Source: CAAGNP01 sp964611185
GTDB taxonomy: Bacteria > Bacteroidota > Bacteroidia > Bacteroidales > UBA932
Reading direction: 5' to 3'
DNA: 64,000 nucleotides
NCBI GenBank assembly: GCA_964611185.1
Contig: CAZSXE010000007.1
Span: forward strand, 8,029 to 72,028
Below, piece by piece: positions 53,501 to 62,167 of this stretch. Positions within the stretch are counted from its first letter, which is position 1. The number at the start of each line of letters is the position of its first letter. The translations under genes were made by a program, and so were the position numbers. The notes under the pieces are model-generated. The model saw nothing but the letters and a program-made list of their open reading frames with translations, was not told the origin of the DNA and did no database searches.

Positions 53501-53778
53501 ATAGTGAAAATATCGAAGTTACCGTGCTTGTTGCTTGAAAAAGCAATAGTGGAGCCGTCGTGACTCCATATTGCACGAGTGCAATAATCACTTCCTGTGG
53601 TTATCGGGACAGCGGTACCCCCCGTAGAGCTAACTTTATAAAGGTTACCCATATATCCGAAAATAATCTCCTTTCCGTCTGGGGAGATAGAGGGATTTCT
53701 AAGCCATTTCGCCTCCTGCTGACCAAACAAATTAAGGCAAGCGATGCTTAACAATAGTGAAATTAGAATCTTTTTCAT
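50512..53778 (-). CDS. Tricorn-like S41 peptidase with propeller and PDZ domains
   Basis: A 1088-residue exported protein (signal peptide about 1-19). An N-terminal WD40-like/TolB-type beta-propeller (about 25-520) is followed by a Lys-rich low-complexity linker (about 555-600; KKSKSKKDKKDDKK), a second propeller-like part, a PDZ domain (about 800-880; GGIADRENNKIKAGDIITAIN) and an S41 catalytic core. The core shows RFNGGGWLHDDL and the putative nucleophile Ser in EGNYSDAFIFP. Family members degrade oligopeptides; this one would act in the periplasm. It probably works downstream of other secreted peptidases such as the S46 enzyme. Confidence 0.9.
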   Translation of the reverse strand: MKKILISLLLSIACLNLFGQQEAKWLRNPSISPDGKEIIFGYMGNLYKVSSTGGTAVPITTGSDYCTRAIWSHDGSTIAFSSNKHGNFDIFTMPAKGGIPVRVTYNSRNDIPFDFTPDNKNILFSSARFQPAQSVRMPVAGFSNLYSIPADGGRPILLTAVGATEARYNGDGSKIIYQDWKGYEDDYRKHHTSAVTRDIWIYDIAAGQYTQLSDFKGENRSPAFSADNQYFFYTNEKDGTLNLYKRNIASSDETQLTSFKNFPVREVSVSGDNTLSFVWKGDIYTLKEGQQPIKLNISIATDAGYDMIKNLNINSLTEFEARPGGKEMAIVNRGEVFVVGIEDSRTKRITDTPYQERMISWSKDGKYLYFSAEKNGTWGIYRTSLQNEDEKYFYLSTILKTESVIADSTNNYQPVCSPDNKKIAYIHERNELRVYDLATKESVTVLPFGINYSYADGDWSFTWSPDSKWLLVDSQKGCVFQTNTAFIKADGTGEMLYPVNSGFGDYNAKFALEGKAMLYQSSRDGLKAPSTQGEQENDIYAVFFDKKEYDRFNLSKEDLAILKEKEDAEKSKKDSLDKVAAEKVKKSKSKKDKKDDKKEEVKLLTFDFNNIENRRVRLTINSGKIGGYAMTKDGSKLFYVREELQGWRLWKTEPRSGETKPLATLSSSTSLELSSDESKLFLINGGSPASVDVESGDMKPIAINGKMALNSAAEREYIFNHIWNQVERKFYDPNIHGIDWKMYRDEYAEFLPYIDNNFDFQVLLSEMLGELNASHTGARYYSGNSGGDITASLGMLFDEQYSGPGIKVSEVVPGGIADRENNKIKAGDIITAINSMEIKADDNYNKYLNNIAEQQILLSVKSGDKTFTQVMRPDAGRGMGSLLYDEWTKKMEKMVDSLSGGRLGYVHVQGMNESSYRTVIDKVLGKNLEKEAIVVDTRFNGGGWLHDDLNTFLSGKAYLKFAPQGADTKGVEPFSRWNKPSIVLICEGNYSDAFIFPFIYQQNGLGKLVGMPVAGTGTAVWWESQIDNSIVFGIPMIGTIGLNGKVTENQQLEPDIQVSLPYSETIKGRDAQIEAAVKELLKELDSKK

Positions 53779-53843
53779 AAAATATTTAATAGTTATAGTA
53801 ATAGACGAATATTTATGTAAAATGTTGCAATAAAAAAGAATTA

Positions 53844-54692
53844 TTATCGTTTCTTCCCCTTTTTAACCTTTTTCTCTTTTGCTTTTTTTATAGGAGAATT
53901 GGTATTATATACCTTTTGATCAAACTCTTTGGAAAGAAAAATGGAGTTATCAATATATGGCCTTTGGCCCACTTCCGGTATCGGTCGTCCCGTGACACTA
54001 AGCACGGAAGAGGTACTGATTTGAGACTGAGCGCCATTGTCTAAAATACCGAAGAAACCGGCAAGTATCCTTACAAACAAACTGCTGCTTCGAGACATGG
54101 ACTGTATAAAAGCGGGTGTGGCATAACCTGTGGAGCGAAGGTTTCGGCTGATGCTTTCTGTGGCCCTTTTAACTGCATCGGCGCACATCTGCTGATTATT
54201 ATAATATGGAGGGAGGGATTTCATATACTGACTGTTTTTATAAAAACCTTCAACACCCTTATTAATGCTCGAACCGCCAATACCCTTGGCCGGAGGGATA
54301 GAGGGTATAAACAGCTGCTCCTTTTCATATTGGGGGGTAGGAAGCTCCTCTGGGACTACAGATTTTGACACAACAGCCCTATAATCGGGATTTTCTATGT
54401 TATTTATTAAAAACCCTTTCAGCTCTTCAAGAACTTCATATTCTTTATACATCGTTATCGAATCATTTCTGAAAAGACTTTTAGATATATAAGAAGTAAG
54501 AGAGTCTCTAATTTTCAAATCAATTTTATTTTGATGATAAGCTTTGTCGATAAGCATCATTATCTCATACTTCATCTTATATTTAACCCTACTCGAATCC
54601 GAATCTTGAGAATAAACAGAAAGAGTGGCAAAAAATAATAAAATACAAAAAACCAGCAGAGGTTTCTTTATGTAAGTAGAATAATTGCACAT
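53844..54692 (-). CDS. Hypothetical exported protein
   Basis: A 282-residue protein with an N-terminal hydrophobic signal (LLVFCILLFFATLSVYSQ). The mature part is helical to about residue 115, then Pro- and Gly-rich, and the C-terminus is strongly basic (KKAKEKKVKKGKKR). I do not recognise a family and see no catalytic motif. The basic tail suggests binding to an acidic surface or nucleic acid, but this is speculative. It lies 65 nt upstream of the tricorn-like gene on the same strand and 65 nt after aldehyde dehydrogenase, so co-transcription is possible. Confidence 0.7.
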   Translation of the reverse strand: MCNYSTYIKKPLLVFCILLFFATLSVYSQDSDSSRVKYKMKYEIMMLIDKAYHQNKIDLKIRDSLTSYISKSLFRNDSITMYKEYEVLEELKGFLINNIENPDYRAVVSKSVVPEELPTPQYEKEQLFIPSIPPAKGIGGSSINKGVEGFYKNSQYMKSLPPYYNNQQMCADAVKRATESISRNLRSTGYATPAFIQSMSRSSSLFVRILAGFFGILDNGAQSQISTSSVLSVTGRPIPEVGQRPYIDNSIFLSKEFDQKVYNTNSPIKKAKEKKVKKGKKR

Positions 54693-54757
54693 ATTGTCTC
54701 ACTACAACCCAATAAATGTGCCACGGTATATATTATACTTATTTTTAACTTTCAATG

Positions 54758-56116
54758 CTACAGAATTTTTCTCAAAATTTTCAGCTTGAAGATATTGTAA
54801 GGTCTGTTTCTGATAAAAGGATCCATCAGTGAACCTCTATCTATTATGCTTTTGTAGTGGGTAAAAGTGTCGAAACTTGCGCGACCGTGATAAGAACCCA
54901 TCCCGCTGTTACCTATCCCGCCAAACGGAATATCGGAAGTACCTACATGTACTAAAGTGTCGTTTATACACCCCCCTCCAAAAGAGGTATAATGAAGGAT
55001 GTACCGTTTTATTTTATCACTTTCCGTAAAGAGATAGAGAGCAAGTGGCTTTTCGCGTCTTTTGAGCAAATCCACTACATCTTCAATCTTTTTATATTCG
55101 ATAACCGGTAAAATCGGCCCGAAAATCTCTTCACGCATCACCCTGCTGTTATAATTCACATTATGCAACACCGTAGGCTCGATCTGAAGAGTATCGGGAT
55201 TATATTTTCCACCTACGACCACCCTCTCGGCATCTTCGCCCGAGGGCAATAGCGACCTTAATCTGTCGAAGTGCTTCTGATTAACGATGCGTACATATTC
55301 ATTGCCGGAGGCGGAAGAAGGAGAATCGAAGATATTCACATCAAACTGCCTCTTTATCTCCTCGCGCAGCAGCGCAATAAAATCCTCGCACTTATTACTG
55401 GGAACCAGCACATAATCGGGAGCTACACAAGTCTGACCCGCATTCATATATTTTCCAAAAACAATGCGTCTGGCGGCCATTTCCAAATCGGCATCTTCGG
55501 CTATAATAACAGGGCTTTTCCCCCCAAGTTCCAAACTGACAGGGCAGAGATGTTCCGCAGCTTTTTTCATCACTTCTTTACCGACAGCGGGGCTTCCGGT
55601 AAAAAAGATATAATCAAACCGCTGATCCAAAAGTTCTTTATTTTCTTTACGCCCTCCTAAAACCACTCTGCAAGTATCGTAGGTAAATGCAGTTGCTATT
55701 ATTTTGGCTATAACCTCCGAAGTAGCGGGAGAATAGGCAGAGGGCTTAATCACGGCAGTATTGCCGGCGGCGATAGCTCCGCAGAGAGGCTCGAGGGTCA
55801 AAAGCAGCGGATAGTTCCACGGAGAGAGAATAAGCACCTTCCCGTAAGGCTCCGGGTAACGATACGACCGAGCGGGGAAAAGGGCGATGGAAGTGTGCGC
55901 TTTAATAGGCCTGCACCATCTTTTCAAATGCTTGAGAATGTATTTTATCTCCCCTTTCAAAACAGAGATTTCAGTCATATATGCCTCCTGCTCCGATTTG
56001 TTAAGGTCTTGTCTCAAAGCCTCCAAAATGTCAGGCTCGTGGGCATCAATGCTCTTGAGAAGAGCTATCAGGTGCGCTTTTCTTACCGAATAATTCAGAT
56101 TACTTTTATATTCCAT
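54758..56116 (-). CDS. Aldehyde dehydrogenase (NAD(P)-dependent)
   Basis: A 452-residue class 3-like aldehyde dehydrogenase, oxidising aldehydes to acids. Motifs: SPWNYPLLLTLEPL (NAD site), VIKPSAYSP, the FTGSPAVGK glycine-rich loop, catalytic Glu196 in LELGGKSPV and Cys230 in NAGQTCVAPDYV. The C-terminus carries a hydrophobic-basic tail (NIFKLKILRKIL), similar to the membrane-binding end of fatty aldehyde dehydrogenases. The substrate is unknown, with medium or long-chain aldehydes the first guess. Confidence 0.92.
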   Translation of the reverse strand: MEYKSNLNYSVRKAHLIALLKSIDAHEPDILEALRQDLNKSEQEAYMTEISVLKGEIKYILKHLKRWCRPIKAHTSIALFPARSYRYPEPYGKVLILSPWNYPLLLTLEPLCGAIAAGNTAVIKPSAYSPATSEVIAKIIATAFTYDTCRVVLGGRKENKELLDQRFDYIFFTGSPAVGKEVMKKAAEHLCPVSLELGGKSPVIIAEDADLEMAARRIVFGKYMNAGQTCVAPDYVLVPSNKCEDFIALLREEIKRQFDVNIFDSPSSASGNEYVRIVNQKHFDRLRSLLPSGEDAERVVVGGKYNPDTLQIEPTVLHNVNYNSRVMREEIFGPILPVIEYKKIEDVVDLLKRREKPLALYLFTESDKIKRYILHYTSFGGGCINDTLVHVGTSDIPFGGIGNSGMGSYHGRASFDTFTHYKSIIDRGSLMDPFIRNRPYNIFKLKILRKIL

Positions 56117-56120
56117 ACTG

Positions 56121-56128
56121 TAAAGATA
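56121..56128 (-). promoter_or_regulatory. Possible -7 element for aldehyde dehydrogenase
   Basis: Minus-strand TATCTTTA, 7 of 8 to TAnnTTTG, only 4 nt from the ATG at 56116. If used, the transcript would be nearly leaderless, so this is uncertain. Confidence 0.25.
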
Positions 56129-56148
56129 AGTAATTTATATTTTTTCCT

Positions 56149-56156
56149 TACATTTG
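56149..56156 (+). promoter_or_regulatory. Promoter -7 element for the permease-glycosyltransferase-YfhO operon
   Basis: TACATTTG, a perfect TAnnTTTG box, 25 nt before the ATG at 56182. There is no TTTG at the right -33 distance. Confidence 0.45.
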
Positions 56157-56181
56157 TTTTCGTATAAATGTATTAAGCGAA

Positions 56182-57456
56182 ATGGAGACTAAAAAATTTG
56201 TGCGGGAGGCGCGTACAGCGTTCAAGTTAACAGGGGAGAGTGTAGCTTTCGCTTTTTCTTCTCTAAAACACGATAAATTCAGAACTTTTCTATCTCTTTT
56301 GGGGGTAAGCATCGGGATTTTCTCGATTGTGGCAGTGTTCAGTGCGGTAGATGCCTTGCAGGCCAATGTCAGAGAGGGGCTGAACTCATTCGGGTCGGAT
56401 GTGGCTTTTATTCAGCAGTATCCATGGGGACCGGAAGAGGGAGAGACAGAGTATAAATGGTGGGAATACAGAACAAGACCCTCTATTAAAAAAGAAGATT
56501 TTGATTTTATAAAAAACAAGCTGACAAATGCCGACCATATAGCATATATCTCTTTTTCCAATAAATTATTTAAAAACGGCAGAAATTCTTTTTCAAACGG
56601 ATACATCATATCTTCTTCACCGGGGCTGGAAAAAGTACTGAAGATAGAGATCGAAGAGGGCCGTAATTTCTCCCTTATGGAGGCAGCTAAAGGGTCCAAT
56701 GTAGCTATTCTCGGGGCTTCGGTGGCCGATGTTTTATTTCCGGATGGAAATTGTGTGGGGAATAAATTCAAAATAGGAAACTTCTCCACTACCATAATAG
56801 GAAAACTAAAAAAGCAGGGACAGAGTATCGTCACCTTCTTTGACTTCGACAATGCAGTGATAGTCTCCCTCGGATACGGAGCTATGATGTTTAATGTGGA
56901 CAGAGACGGAATGATGGTCATCTCTCCGAAGTCAGATGTGCAGACCGATGATTTTGTTTCAGAAATTAAATATAAGATGAGGGCTCTCAGGAGATTGAAA
57001 CCGGAGCAGAAAGACAATTTTGCCATCAATAAAATGTCGTTTCTTTCCAACTCTGTCGAAAGTGTCTTTTCAGTTATAAATCTTGTGGGATGGGTTATCG
57101 GGGGATTTTCATTGTTAATAGGCGGTTTCGGGATTGCTAATATTATGTTTGTCTCGGTAAAAGAGAGGACAAATCAGATAGGGATACAAAAGGCCCTCGG
57201 AGCGAAAAAGCATGTTATTATGACTCAGTTTCTCGTGGAGGCTTCTGTCCTATCGCTTTCGGGCGGGATGCTGGGGATATTGATTGTATATATAGTTTCT
57301 CTGTTTTTGAAAAACAATCCTTCTTTTCCACTAACTCTATCGCTCGGAAATGCCTTGAGCGGACTTCTCATAGCACTTATCATAGGTCTTGTTTCGGGCC
57401 TCATCCCGGCATACATAGCATCCAAGCTTGATCCTGTAAAGGCCATAAACTCATAA
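56182..57456 (+). CDS. MacB/FtsX-type ABC transporter permease
   Basis: A 424-residue permease with the four-helix MacB topology: helix 1 near residues 35-60 (LSLLGVSIGIFSIVAVFSAV), a long periplasmic domain (about 65-290), and three C-terminal helices (about 295-420) with the KERTNQIGIQKALGAKK coupling motif between. Such permeases move macrolides, peptides or lipoproteins with a MacB/LolD-type ATPase. No ATPase gene is adjacent, so it may use the one at 6042-6695 or another elsewhere. Glycosyltransferase and YfhO genes follow on the same strand. Confidence 0.85.
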   Translation: METKKFVREARTAFKLTGESVAFAFSSLKHDKFRTFLSLLGVSIGIFSIVAVFSAVDALQANVREGLNSFGSDVAFIQQYPWGPEEGETEYKWWEYRTRPSIKKEDFDFIKNKLTNADHIAYISFSNKLFKNGRNSFSNGYIISSSPGLEKVLKIEIEEGRNFSLMEAAKGSNVAILGASVADVLFPDGNCVGNKFKIGNFSTTIIGKLKKQGQSIVTFFDFDNAVIVSLGYGAMMFNVDRDGMMVISPKSDVQTDDFVSEIKYKMRALRRLKPEQKDNFAINKMSFLSNSVESVFSVINLVGWVIGGFSLLIGGFGIANIMFVSVKERTNQIGIQKALGAKKHVIMTQFLVEASVLSLSGGMLGILIVYIVSLFLKNNPSFPLTLSLGNALSGLLIALIIGLVSGLIPAYIASKLDPVKAINS

Positions 57457-57481
57457 ATTATGTTAGCATTTATATTATAAT

Positions 57482-58828
57482 ATGAAGCGTATTCTGATAA
57501 TAGCATATTATTGGCCCCCATCGGGAGGCTCCGGAGTTCAGAGATGGCTGAAATTTTCAAAATATCTCCCCCAGATAGGGTGGCAGCCTGTGGTTTATAC
57601 TCCGCTTAATCCCGAGGTGCCTGCTGTCGATGAATCGCTCCTGAAAGAGATTCCTTCTGAGGCCGAAATTATTAAAACTCCCATACGGGAACCATATAAT
57701 CTTTACAGAGCTTTTATGGGAAAAAAGAGAAAGGATAATAGCAAAGAGATCGTAAATCCCATCAATAACTCTGTGGAAAAAAGCATAACAGATAAGTTAA
57801 GTCTGTGGATAAGGGCAAACTTATTCGTTCCCGATCCGAAAATTTCGTGGGTGAATTACTCCGTTAAGTACTTGAAAAAATATCTCACAGCTCACCCTGT
57901 GGATGTCGTGGTGACGACCGGCCCGCCACATTCGCTCCATCTTATAGGTATGGGTCTTAAAAGAGAGACGGGTATTAGATGGATAGCCGATTTTCGCGAT
58001 CCGTGGAGTAATATTTTCTATTTCAAACATCTTCCGATGATGGCTCCGATATTGCGCAAGCATAAAAAAATGGAAGCCGAGGTAGTAATGCAGGCAGATG
58101 CAGTGATTTCCGCTACGGATATGTTCAGCGAGGGTTTCCGCACTATAATGCGTAATTATTTATCTTCTTCGCCTGCGGCAATGAAATATTCTGTTCCCGA
58201 TTTTTCAAAATTTCACACAGTATTTAACGGTTTCGATGAAGATGATTTTCCCGAGGTCGATATTGCTCCGGAGGAGAAATTCTGCATCACACATACAGGT
58301 CTTTTTTCTTCTGAGGGTAATCCTCTGAAATTATGGAAAATCCTTGGAGAAAAGTGCCGTGAAGATAAATCCTTTAGCGACTCTCTCTTAATAAGGCTCA
58401 TAGGAAAGACAGATGAAGGAGTGCTGCTTAGTATTAGGGAAAATGGTCTTGAAGATAATCTTATAAATATGGGATATATTCCCCATTCGGATATCCCTTT
58501 GTGGCAGAGGAAAGCACGCGTACTGATATTGCCGCTTAGGGAAGAGAGAGAATCAGGTGCCATTCTTGCCGGAAAATTCTTTGAATATCTTGCTTCCCGC
58601 AGACCTATAATAGCTTTCGGACCGACAGACGGAGAGATGTCTTCTGTCTTAAAACAGACGGGGGCAGGCGACATTTTTGAATGGGAAGAGGAAGAGAGGC
58701 TGAGGAAGGTCATTGATAAATATTATTCCGATTATCGGGCGGGGCTCTTTTCAGATGTAGGTTCGGCAGAAATTATTAAACAGTTTTCAAGAAAAAGACA
58801 GACAGAAGTATTGGTTTCAATTTTATAA
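57482..58828 (+). CDS. Glycosyltransferase, GT-B fold (GT4-like)
   Basis: A 448-residue GT-B type glycosyltransferase. The N-terminal Rossmann half opens with YYWPPSGGSGVQRWLKFSKY (the nucleotide-sugar-transferase opening found in family 4). The C-terminal half has HTGLFS, a linker and LPLREERESGAILAGKFFEYLASRRP (sugar-nucleotide-binding region with Glu residues). It probably adds a sugar to a surface polysaccharide or glycoprotein acceptor. The next gene, a YfhO-type membrane protein, begins 4 nt later, and family pairing suggests shared work in glycan building. Confidence 0.85.
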   Translation: MKRILIIAYYWPPSGGSGVQRWLKFSKYLPQIGWQPVVYTPLNPEVPAVDESLLKEIPSEAEIIKTPIREPYNLYRAFMGKKRKDNSKEIVNPINNSVEKSITDKLSLWIRANLFVPDPKISWVNYSVKYLKKYLTAHPVDVVVTTGPPHSLHLIGMGLKRETGIRWIADFRDPWSNIFYFKHLPMMAPILRKHKKMEAEVVMQADAVISATDMFSEGFRTIMRNYLSSSPAAMKYSVPDFSKFHTVFNGFDEDDFPEVDIAPEEKFCITHTGLFSSEGNPLKLWKILGEKCREDKSFSDSLLIRLIGKTDEGVLLSIRENGLEDNLINMGYIPHSDIPLWQRKARVLILPLREERESGAILAGKFFEYLASRRPIIAFGPTDGEMSSVLKQTGAGDIFEWEEEERLRKVIDKYYSDYRAGLFSDVGSAEIIKQFSRKRQTEVLVSIL

Positions 58829-58832
58829 AGCG

Positions 58833-61346
58833 ATGAAAAAGAAAATTTTAACATATTCGGGAATTATTTTAGGATTTATTATCCTTTCTTACGCATACAA
58901 TCCTCAGCTTTTCAGAGGAAAAATCGTCAATCAGTCCGATATTTCATCATGGGAGGGGATGGCCGGAGAGATACTAAAGTACAATAAAGAGCACCCCGAT
59001 GATAAAACTCTATGGACCAATTCGATGTTTTCGGGGATGCCTGCCACTTCGATTCATGTCGAGCACGAAGGGGATTATACCGAGCCGCTTTATAAGTTTT
59101 TATATACAGGTATGCGCCCTGCAAGCTACCTGCTTATCTCTTTGATAGGGGGATTTTTACTCTTTTTAGCTTTCGGAGCCAATGTGTGGATTGCGGTAGC
59201 GGGGGCTATTGCGGTCACTTTCTGTTCTTATAATATGCAGATTATTCAGGTAGGACACAATTCCAAGATGGCTGCCATAGCCTTTATGCCGTGGGTAGTC
59301 GCAGCGGTGATATATGCCTATCGGAAAAATTCGTTGTGGGGAGCTCTGTTTTTTGCTTTCGCTCTCAGTTTTCAGATTAAGGCCAACCATCCTCAGATAA
59401 CATATTACCTCGCCATTATCATTTTCGGTTACGCAATAGCTCAGATGTGCGGGGCGATTAAAGAAAAATATTTTAAGAAATTCTTATTGACCTCTATCCT
59501 TCTGCTTGTGGCCGGAATTTTAGGTATCGCTACCAATTCCACAAGGCTTATCCCCACTTATGAATATGCAAAATACACTATGCGCGGGGGGAGTGAATTG
59601 AAGAAAGACCCTCAGGCCAAAGCGGAAGAGGGGCTCGATATTCAATATGCCACAGCGTGGTCCTACGGTATCGGGGAAACCCCGAATCTGATGATTCCCG
59701 ATTTTAACGGCGGCTCTTCCCACGGTTCTTTGGGTCGCGATTCCCGGACATACCAAGTTCTCAAATCAAAATATCAGGGGGCCGACAATATAATCAAGCA
59801 GATGCCTCTTTACTGGGGGCCTCAGCCTTTTACCGCCGGCCCTATGTATCTCGGAGCAGTGTGCGTTTTTTTGTTTGTTCTCGGATTGTGTATCATCCGT
59901 GGCAGATACAAGTGGTGGATAGTGGGTGTCTCCCTGATAGCCCTCTTTCTTGCATGGGGCTCCCATTTTATGTGGTTTACGGAGTTGTTTTTTAAATATG
60001 TACCTCTGTACAATAAGTTCCGAACTGTCTCCATGGCATTAGTAGTGCTTCAAATTACGGTACCTATCCTCGGAGTTTTGGCGGTGAAAGAGATTCTTCA
60101 GGGGGATAGAGAGAACCCTCTCCGAATTAAGAAAGGGTTCTATATTGCCCTCGGGGCGACAGCGGGAGTTTCACTTTTATTCGCCATTTTCCCCTCTCTT
60201 GCCGGTAATTTTACCTCTTCCGCCGATGGCAATTTACCGGCCGATATTGCTTCGGCTCTTGCTGATGACCGTCGCTCGCTACTAAGGGCGGATGCTTTCA
60301 GATCTTTTATTTTCATCATACTATGTGCAGGTGTGCTATGGATAGGGTGGATGAGAAAAATTAAAATGCCACTATGCGCCGGTTTAATCGGAGTGCTGAT
60401 TTTGGCTGACTTGTGGACTATCGACAAGAGATACCTCAACGATTCTCATTTCGTACGCAAGCAAGAGTATAAAGCTCTTTTTAATAAGAGACCTGTCGAT
60501 GAGATGATTTTGAAGGATACCAATCCTTATTACAGGGTACTCGACTTGAGTGTCAATACATTTAACGATGCTTATATAAGCTACCATCATAAGACTATCG
60601 GAGGCTATTCTCCGGCTAAGTTACAGAGATACCAAGATTTAATAGAGTATTATATCGCACCGGAAATGTCCTCTCTGACAAATGAAATTAACTCTGCCCT
60701 TCCCGAGGCTAAAAGCATTGGGGATATCGAAACGGCTCTCTCTCCACACCCCGTATTGTCGATGCTTAACACAAAATACATTATCATTTCAGGGGATAAT
60801 CCCCCCATAGAATATAGATACAGAAACGGTAACTGCTGGGTTGTAAACGATATATTGTGGGCATCCAATCCCAATATGGAGATTGAATCTATTGCAAAAA
60901 TAGATCCTGCTTCTACTGTTATTCTTTCGAGTGAAGACTCTGCCACTGGAGAATCGGGACTGAGTGCAGATATGGAAACTTTCGGCGCGAAGAACATCTC
61001 TGCCGATAATGGGTCCATATTCCTTACGGAGTATGCCCCTAATCGCCTTCGTTACAGCTCCTCCTCTTCAACCCCGAGTATTGCTATTTTCAGTGAAATA
61101 TATTATCCTGCCGGATGGAAAGCTTACATTGACGGAGTAGAGACTCCTATCATGAGGGCAGATTATGCTTTACGCTCAATCGTTCTTCCCGAAGGGGAAC
61201 ATAATATTGAGATGGTATTTTCTCCCGACTCTTTCAAAATCGGAGCTAATATCTCTCGTGCAAGTTCTATTTTGCTCTATCTGCTACTTATCGGGATGGG
61301 TGGATGGCTTATTTATGACAGGCGAAAATCAACCAAGTCTGCTTAA
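58833..61346 (+). CDS. YfhO-family membrane protein (GT-C-like)
   Basis: An 837-residue protein with about 12 membrane helices in the first 530 residues and one at the C-terminus, plus a large periplasmic C-terminal domain (about 540-800). It carries the YfhO pattern, with an early Asp/Glu-containing loop after helix 1 (SSWEGMAGEI) and the late motif YYPAGWKAYIDG. The YfhO family is thought to be glycosyltransferase-like, using lipid-linked sugars in cell-wall or lipoteichoic-acid glycosylation in Gram-positives; its role in Bacteroidota is unclear. It overlaps the end of the thioesterase gene by 18 nt. Confidence 0.88.
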   Translation: MKKKILTYSGIILGFIILSYAYNPQLFRGKIVNQSDISSWEGMAGEILKYNKEHPDDKTLWTNSMFSGMPATSIHVEHEGDYTEPLYKFLYTGMRPASYLLISLIGGFLLFLAFGANVWIAVAGAIAVTFCSYNMQIIQVGHNSKMAAIAFMPWVVAAVIYAYRKNSLWGALFFAFALSFQIKANHPQITYYLAIIIFGYAIAQMCGAIKEKYFKKFLLTSILLLVAGILGIATNSTRLIPTYEYAKYTMRGGSELKKDPQAKAEEGLDIQYATAWSYGIGETPNLMIPDFNGGSSHGSLGRDSRTYQVLKSKYQGADNIIKQMPLYWGPQPFTAGPMYLGAVCVFLFVLGLCIIRGRYKWWIVGVSLIALFLAWGSHFMWFTELFFKYVPLYNKFRTVSMALVVLQITVPILGVLAVKEILQGDRENPLRIKKGFYIALGATAGVSLLFAIFPSLAGNFTSSADGNLPADIASALADDRRSLLRADAFRSFIFIILCAGVLWIGWMRKIKMPLCAGLIGVLILADLWTIDKRYLNDSHFVRKQEYKALFNKRPVDEMILKDTNPYYRVLDLSVNTFNDAYISYHHKTIGGYSPAKLQRYQDLIEYYIAPEMSSLTNEINSALPEAKSIGDIETALSPHPVLSMLNTKYIIISGDNPPIEYRYRNGNCWVVNDILWASNPNMEIESIAKIDPASTVILSSEDSATGESGLSADMETFGAKNISADNGSIFLTEYAPNRLRYSSSSSTPSIAIFSEIYYPAGWKAYIDGVETPIMRADYALRSIVLPEGEHNIEMVFSPDSFKIGANISRASSILLYLLLIGMGGWLIYDRRKSTKSA

Positions 61347-61700
61347 AAATTTGTCGATATCGACAATAAACCTTTCGTGAGTTCCTTCCCCTATTAAATC
61401 ACCTGAGGAGGTGCGAGCTTCTACATGAAATGTGTATTTTCGTCCTTCTGAAGCGGTGAGTGTGGCTGTAGCTTTAATCTCTTCTCCGATTTTAGAGGCT
61501 TTCAGATGTGATACATTCATCAGAGTTCCGACAGTAGTACTTCCTTCGGGGAGATCGCCTTTGACACTCTCGACTGCCGCATTTTCCATCAGAGCTATCA
61601 TCGCCGGAGTGGCGAATACAGGGAGGGAGCCTGAACCCATGGAGGCGGCGGTATTATTGTCGTTTACGACTGTACTCGATGTGTGCGATTTTACCATCAA
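61329..61700 (-). CDS. Thioesterase, FlK-like hotdog protein
   Basis: A 123-residue single-domain hotdog protein resembling fluoroacetyl-CoA thioesterase FlK and relatives. The N-terminal block MGSGSLPVFATPAMIALMEN is typical, as is EGSTTVGTLMNVSHLKAS with its conserved Thr/His-containing strand. It likely hydrolyses a small acyl-CoA, substrate unknown. Two adjacent ATG codons begin it; either may be used. It lies 4 nt after the yqeY stop, in the aspS-yqeY operon. Confidence 0.82.
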   Translation of the reverse strand: MMVKSHTSSTVVNDNNTAASMGSGSLPVFATPAMIALMENAAVESVKGDLPEGSTTVGTLMNVSHLKASKIGEEIKATATLTASEGRKYTFHVEARTSSGDLIGEGTHERFIVDIDKFLSRLG

Positions 61701-61704
61701 GCTT

Positions 61705-62157
61705 TTAACTGAGGAGCTTTTTTACAATGGTACTTATGAGGCGGCCGTCTGCCTGAGAGGCAAGGCGCTTGGTGGCTGCTCCCATTACTTTTCCCATATC
61801 GGCCATGGAGGAGGCCCCTATCTGGGCAATTACCTCTTTGATGAGCGCTTCTACTTCTGCTTCACTGAGGGCTTTCGGTAGATATTTTTCCATTATTACT
61901 GCTTCAGCTACTTCGTTGTCTGCCAAATCTTGACGATTCTGCTGTGAATAAATGGCTGCACTTTCGCGACGCTGTTTTACGAGTTTCTGAATGAGTTTTA
62001 TAATTTCCTCATCTTCAAGTGTCTCTTTCTGACCGCTTTCCGAAGTTTTAGCAAGCAGGATAGCTGCTTTTATCGCACGTGTGGATGCAAGGGCCACTTT
62101 ATCATGGGCAAACATTGCTGCCTTTATATCGTCCTGTATTTTCTGTTCTAAAGACAT
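61705..62157 (-). CDS. GatB/YqeY domain protein
   Basis: A 150-residue YqeY protein (start MSLEQKIQDDIKAAM at 62157). A longer frame to 62244 reaches into aspS and adds residues without family resemblance, so I did not use it. The domain matches the helical tail of GatB, which binds tRNA in the amidotransferase; free-standing YqeY may act with aminoacyl-tRNA enzymes. Its position 10 nt after aspS fits a tRNA-linked role. Confidence 0.9.
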   Translation of the reverse strand: MSLEQKIQDDIKAAMFAHDKVALASTRAIKAAILLAKTSESGQKETLEDEEIIKLIQKLVKQRRESAAIYSQQNRQDLADNEVAEAVIMEKYLPKALSEAEVEALIKEVIAQIGASSMADMGKVMGAATKRLASQADGRLISTIVKKLLS

Positions 62158-62167
62158 AGTCGTATGT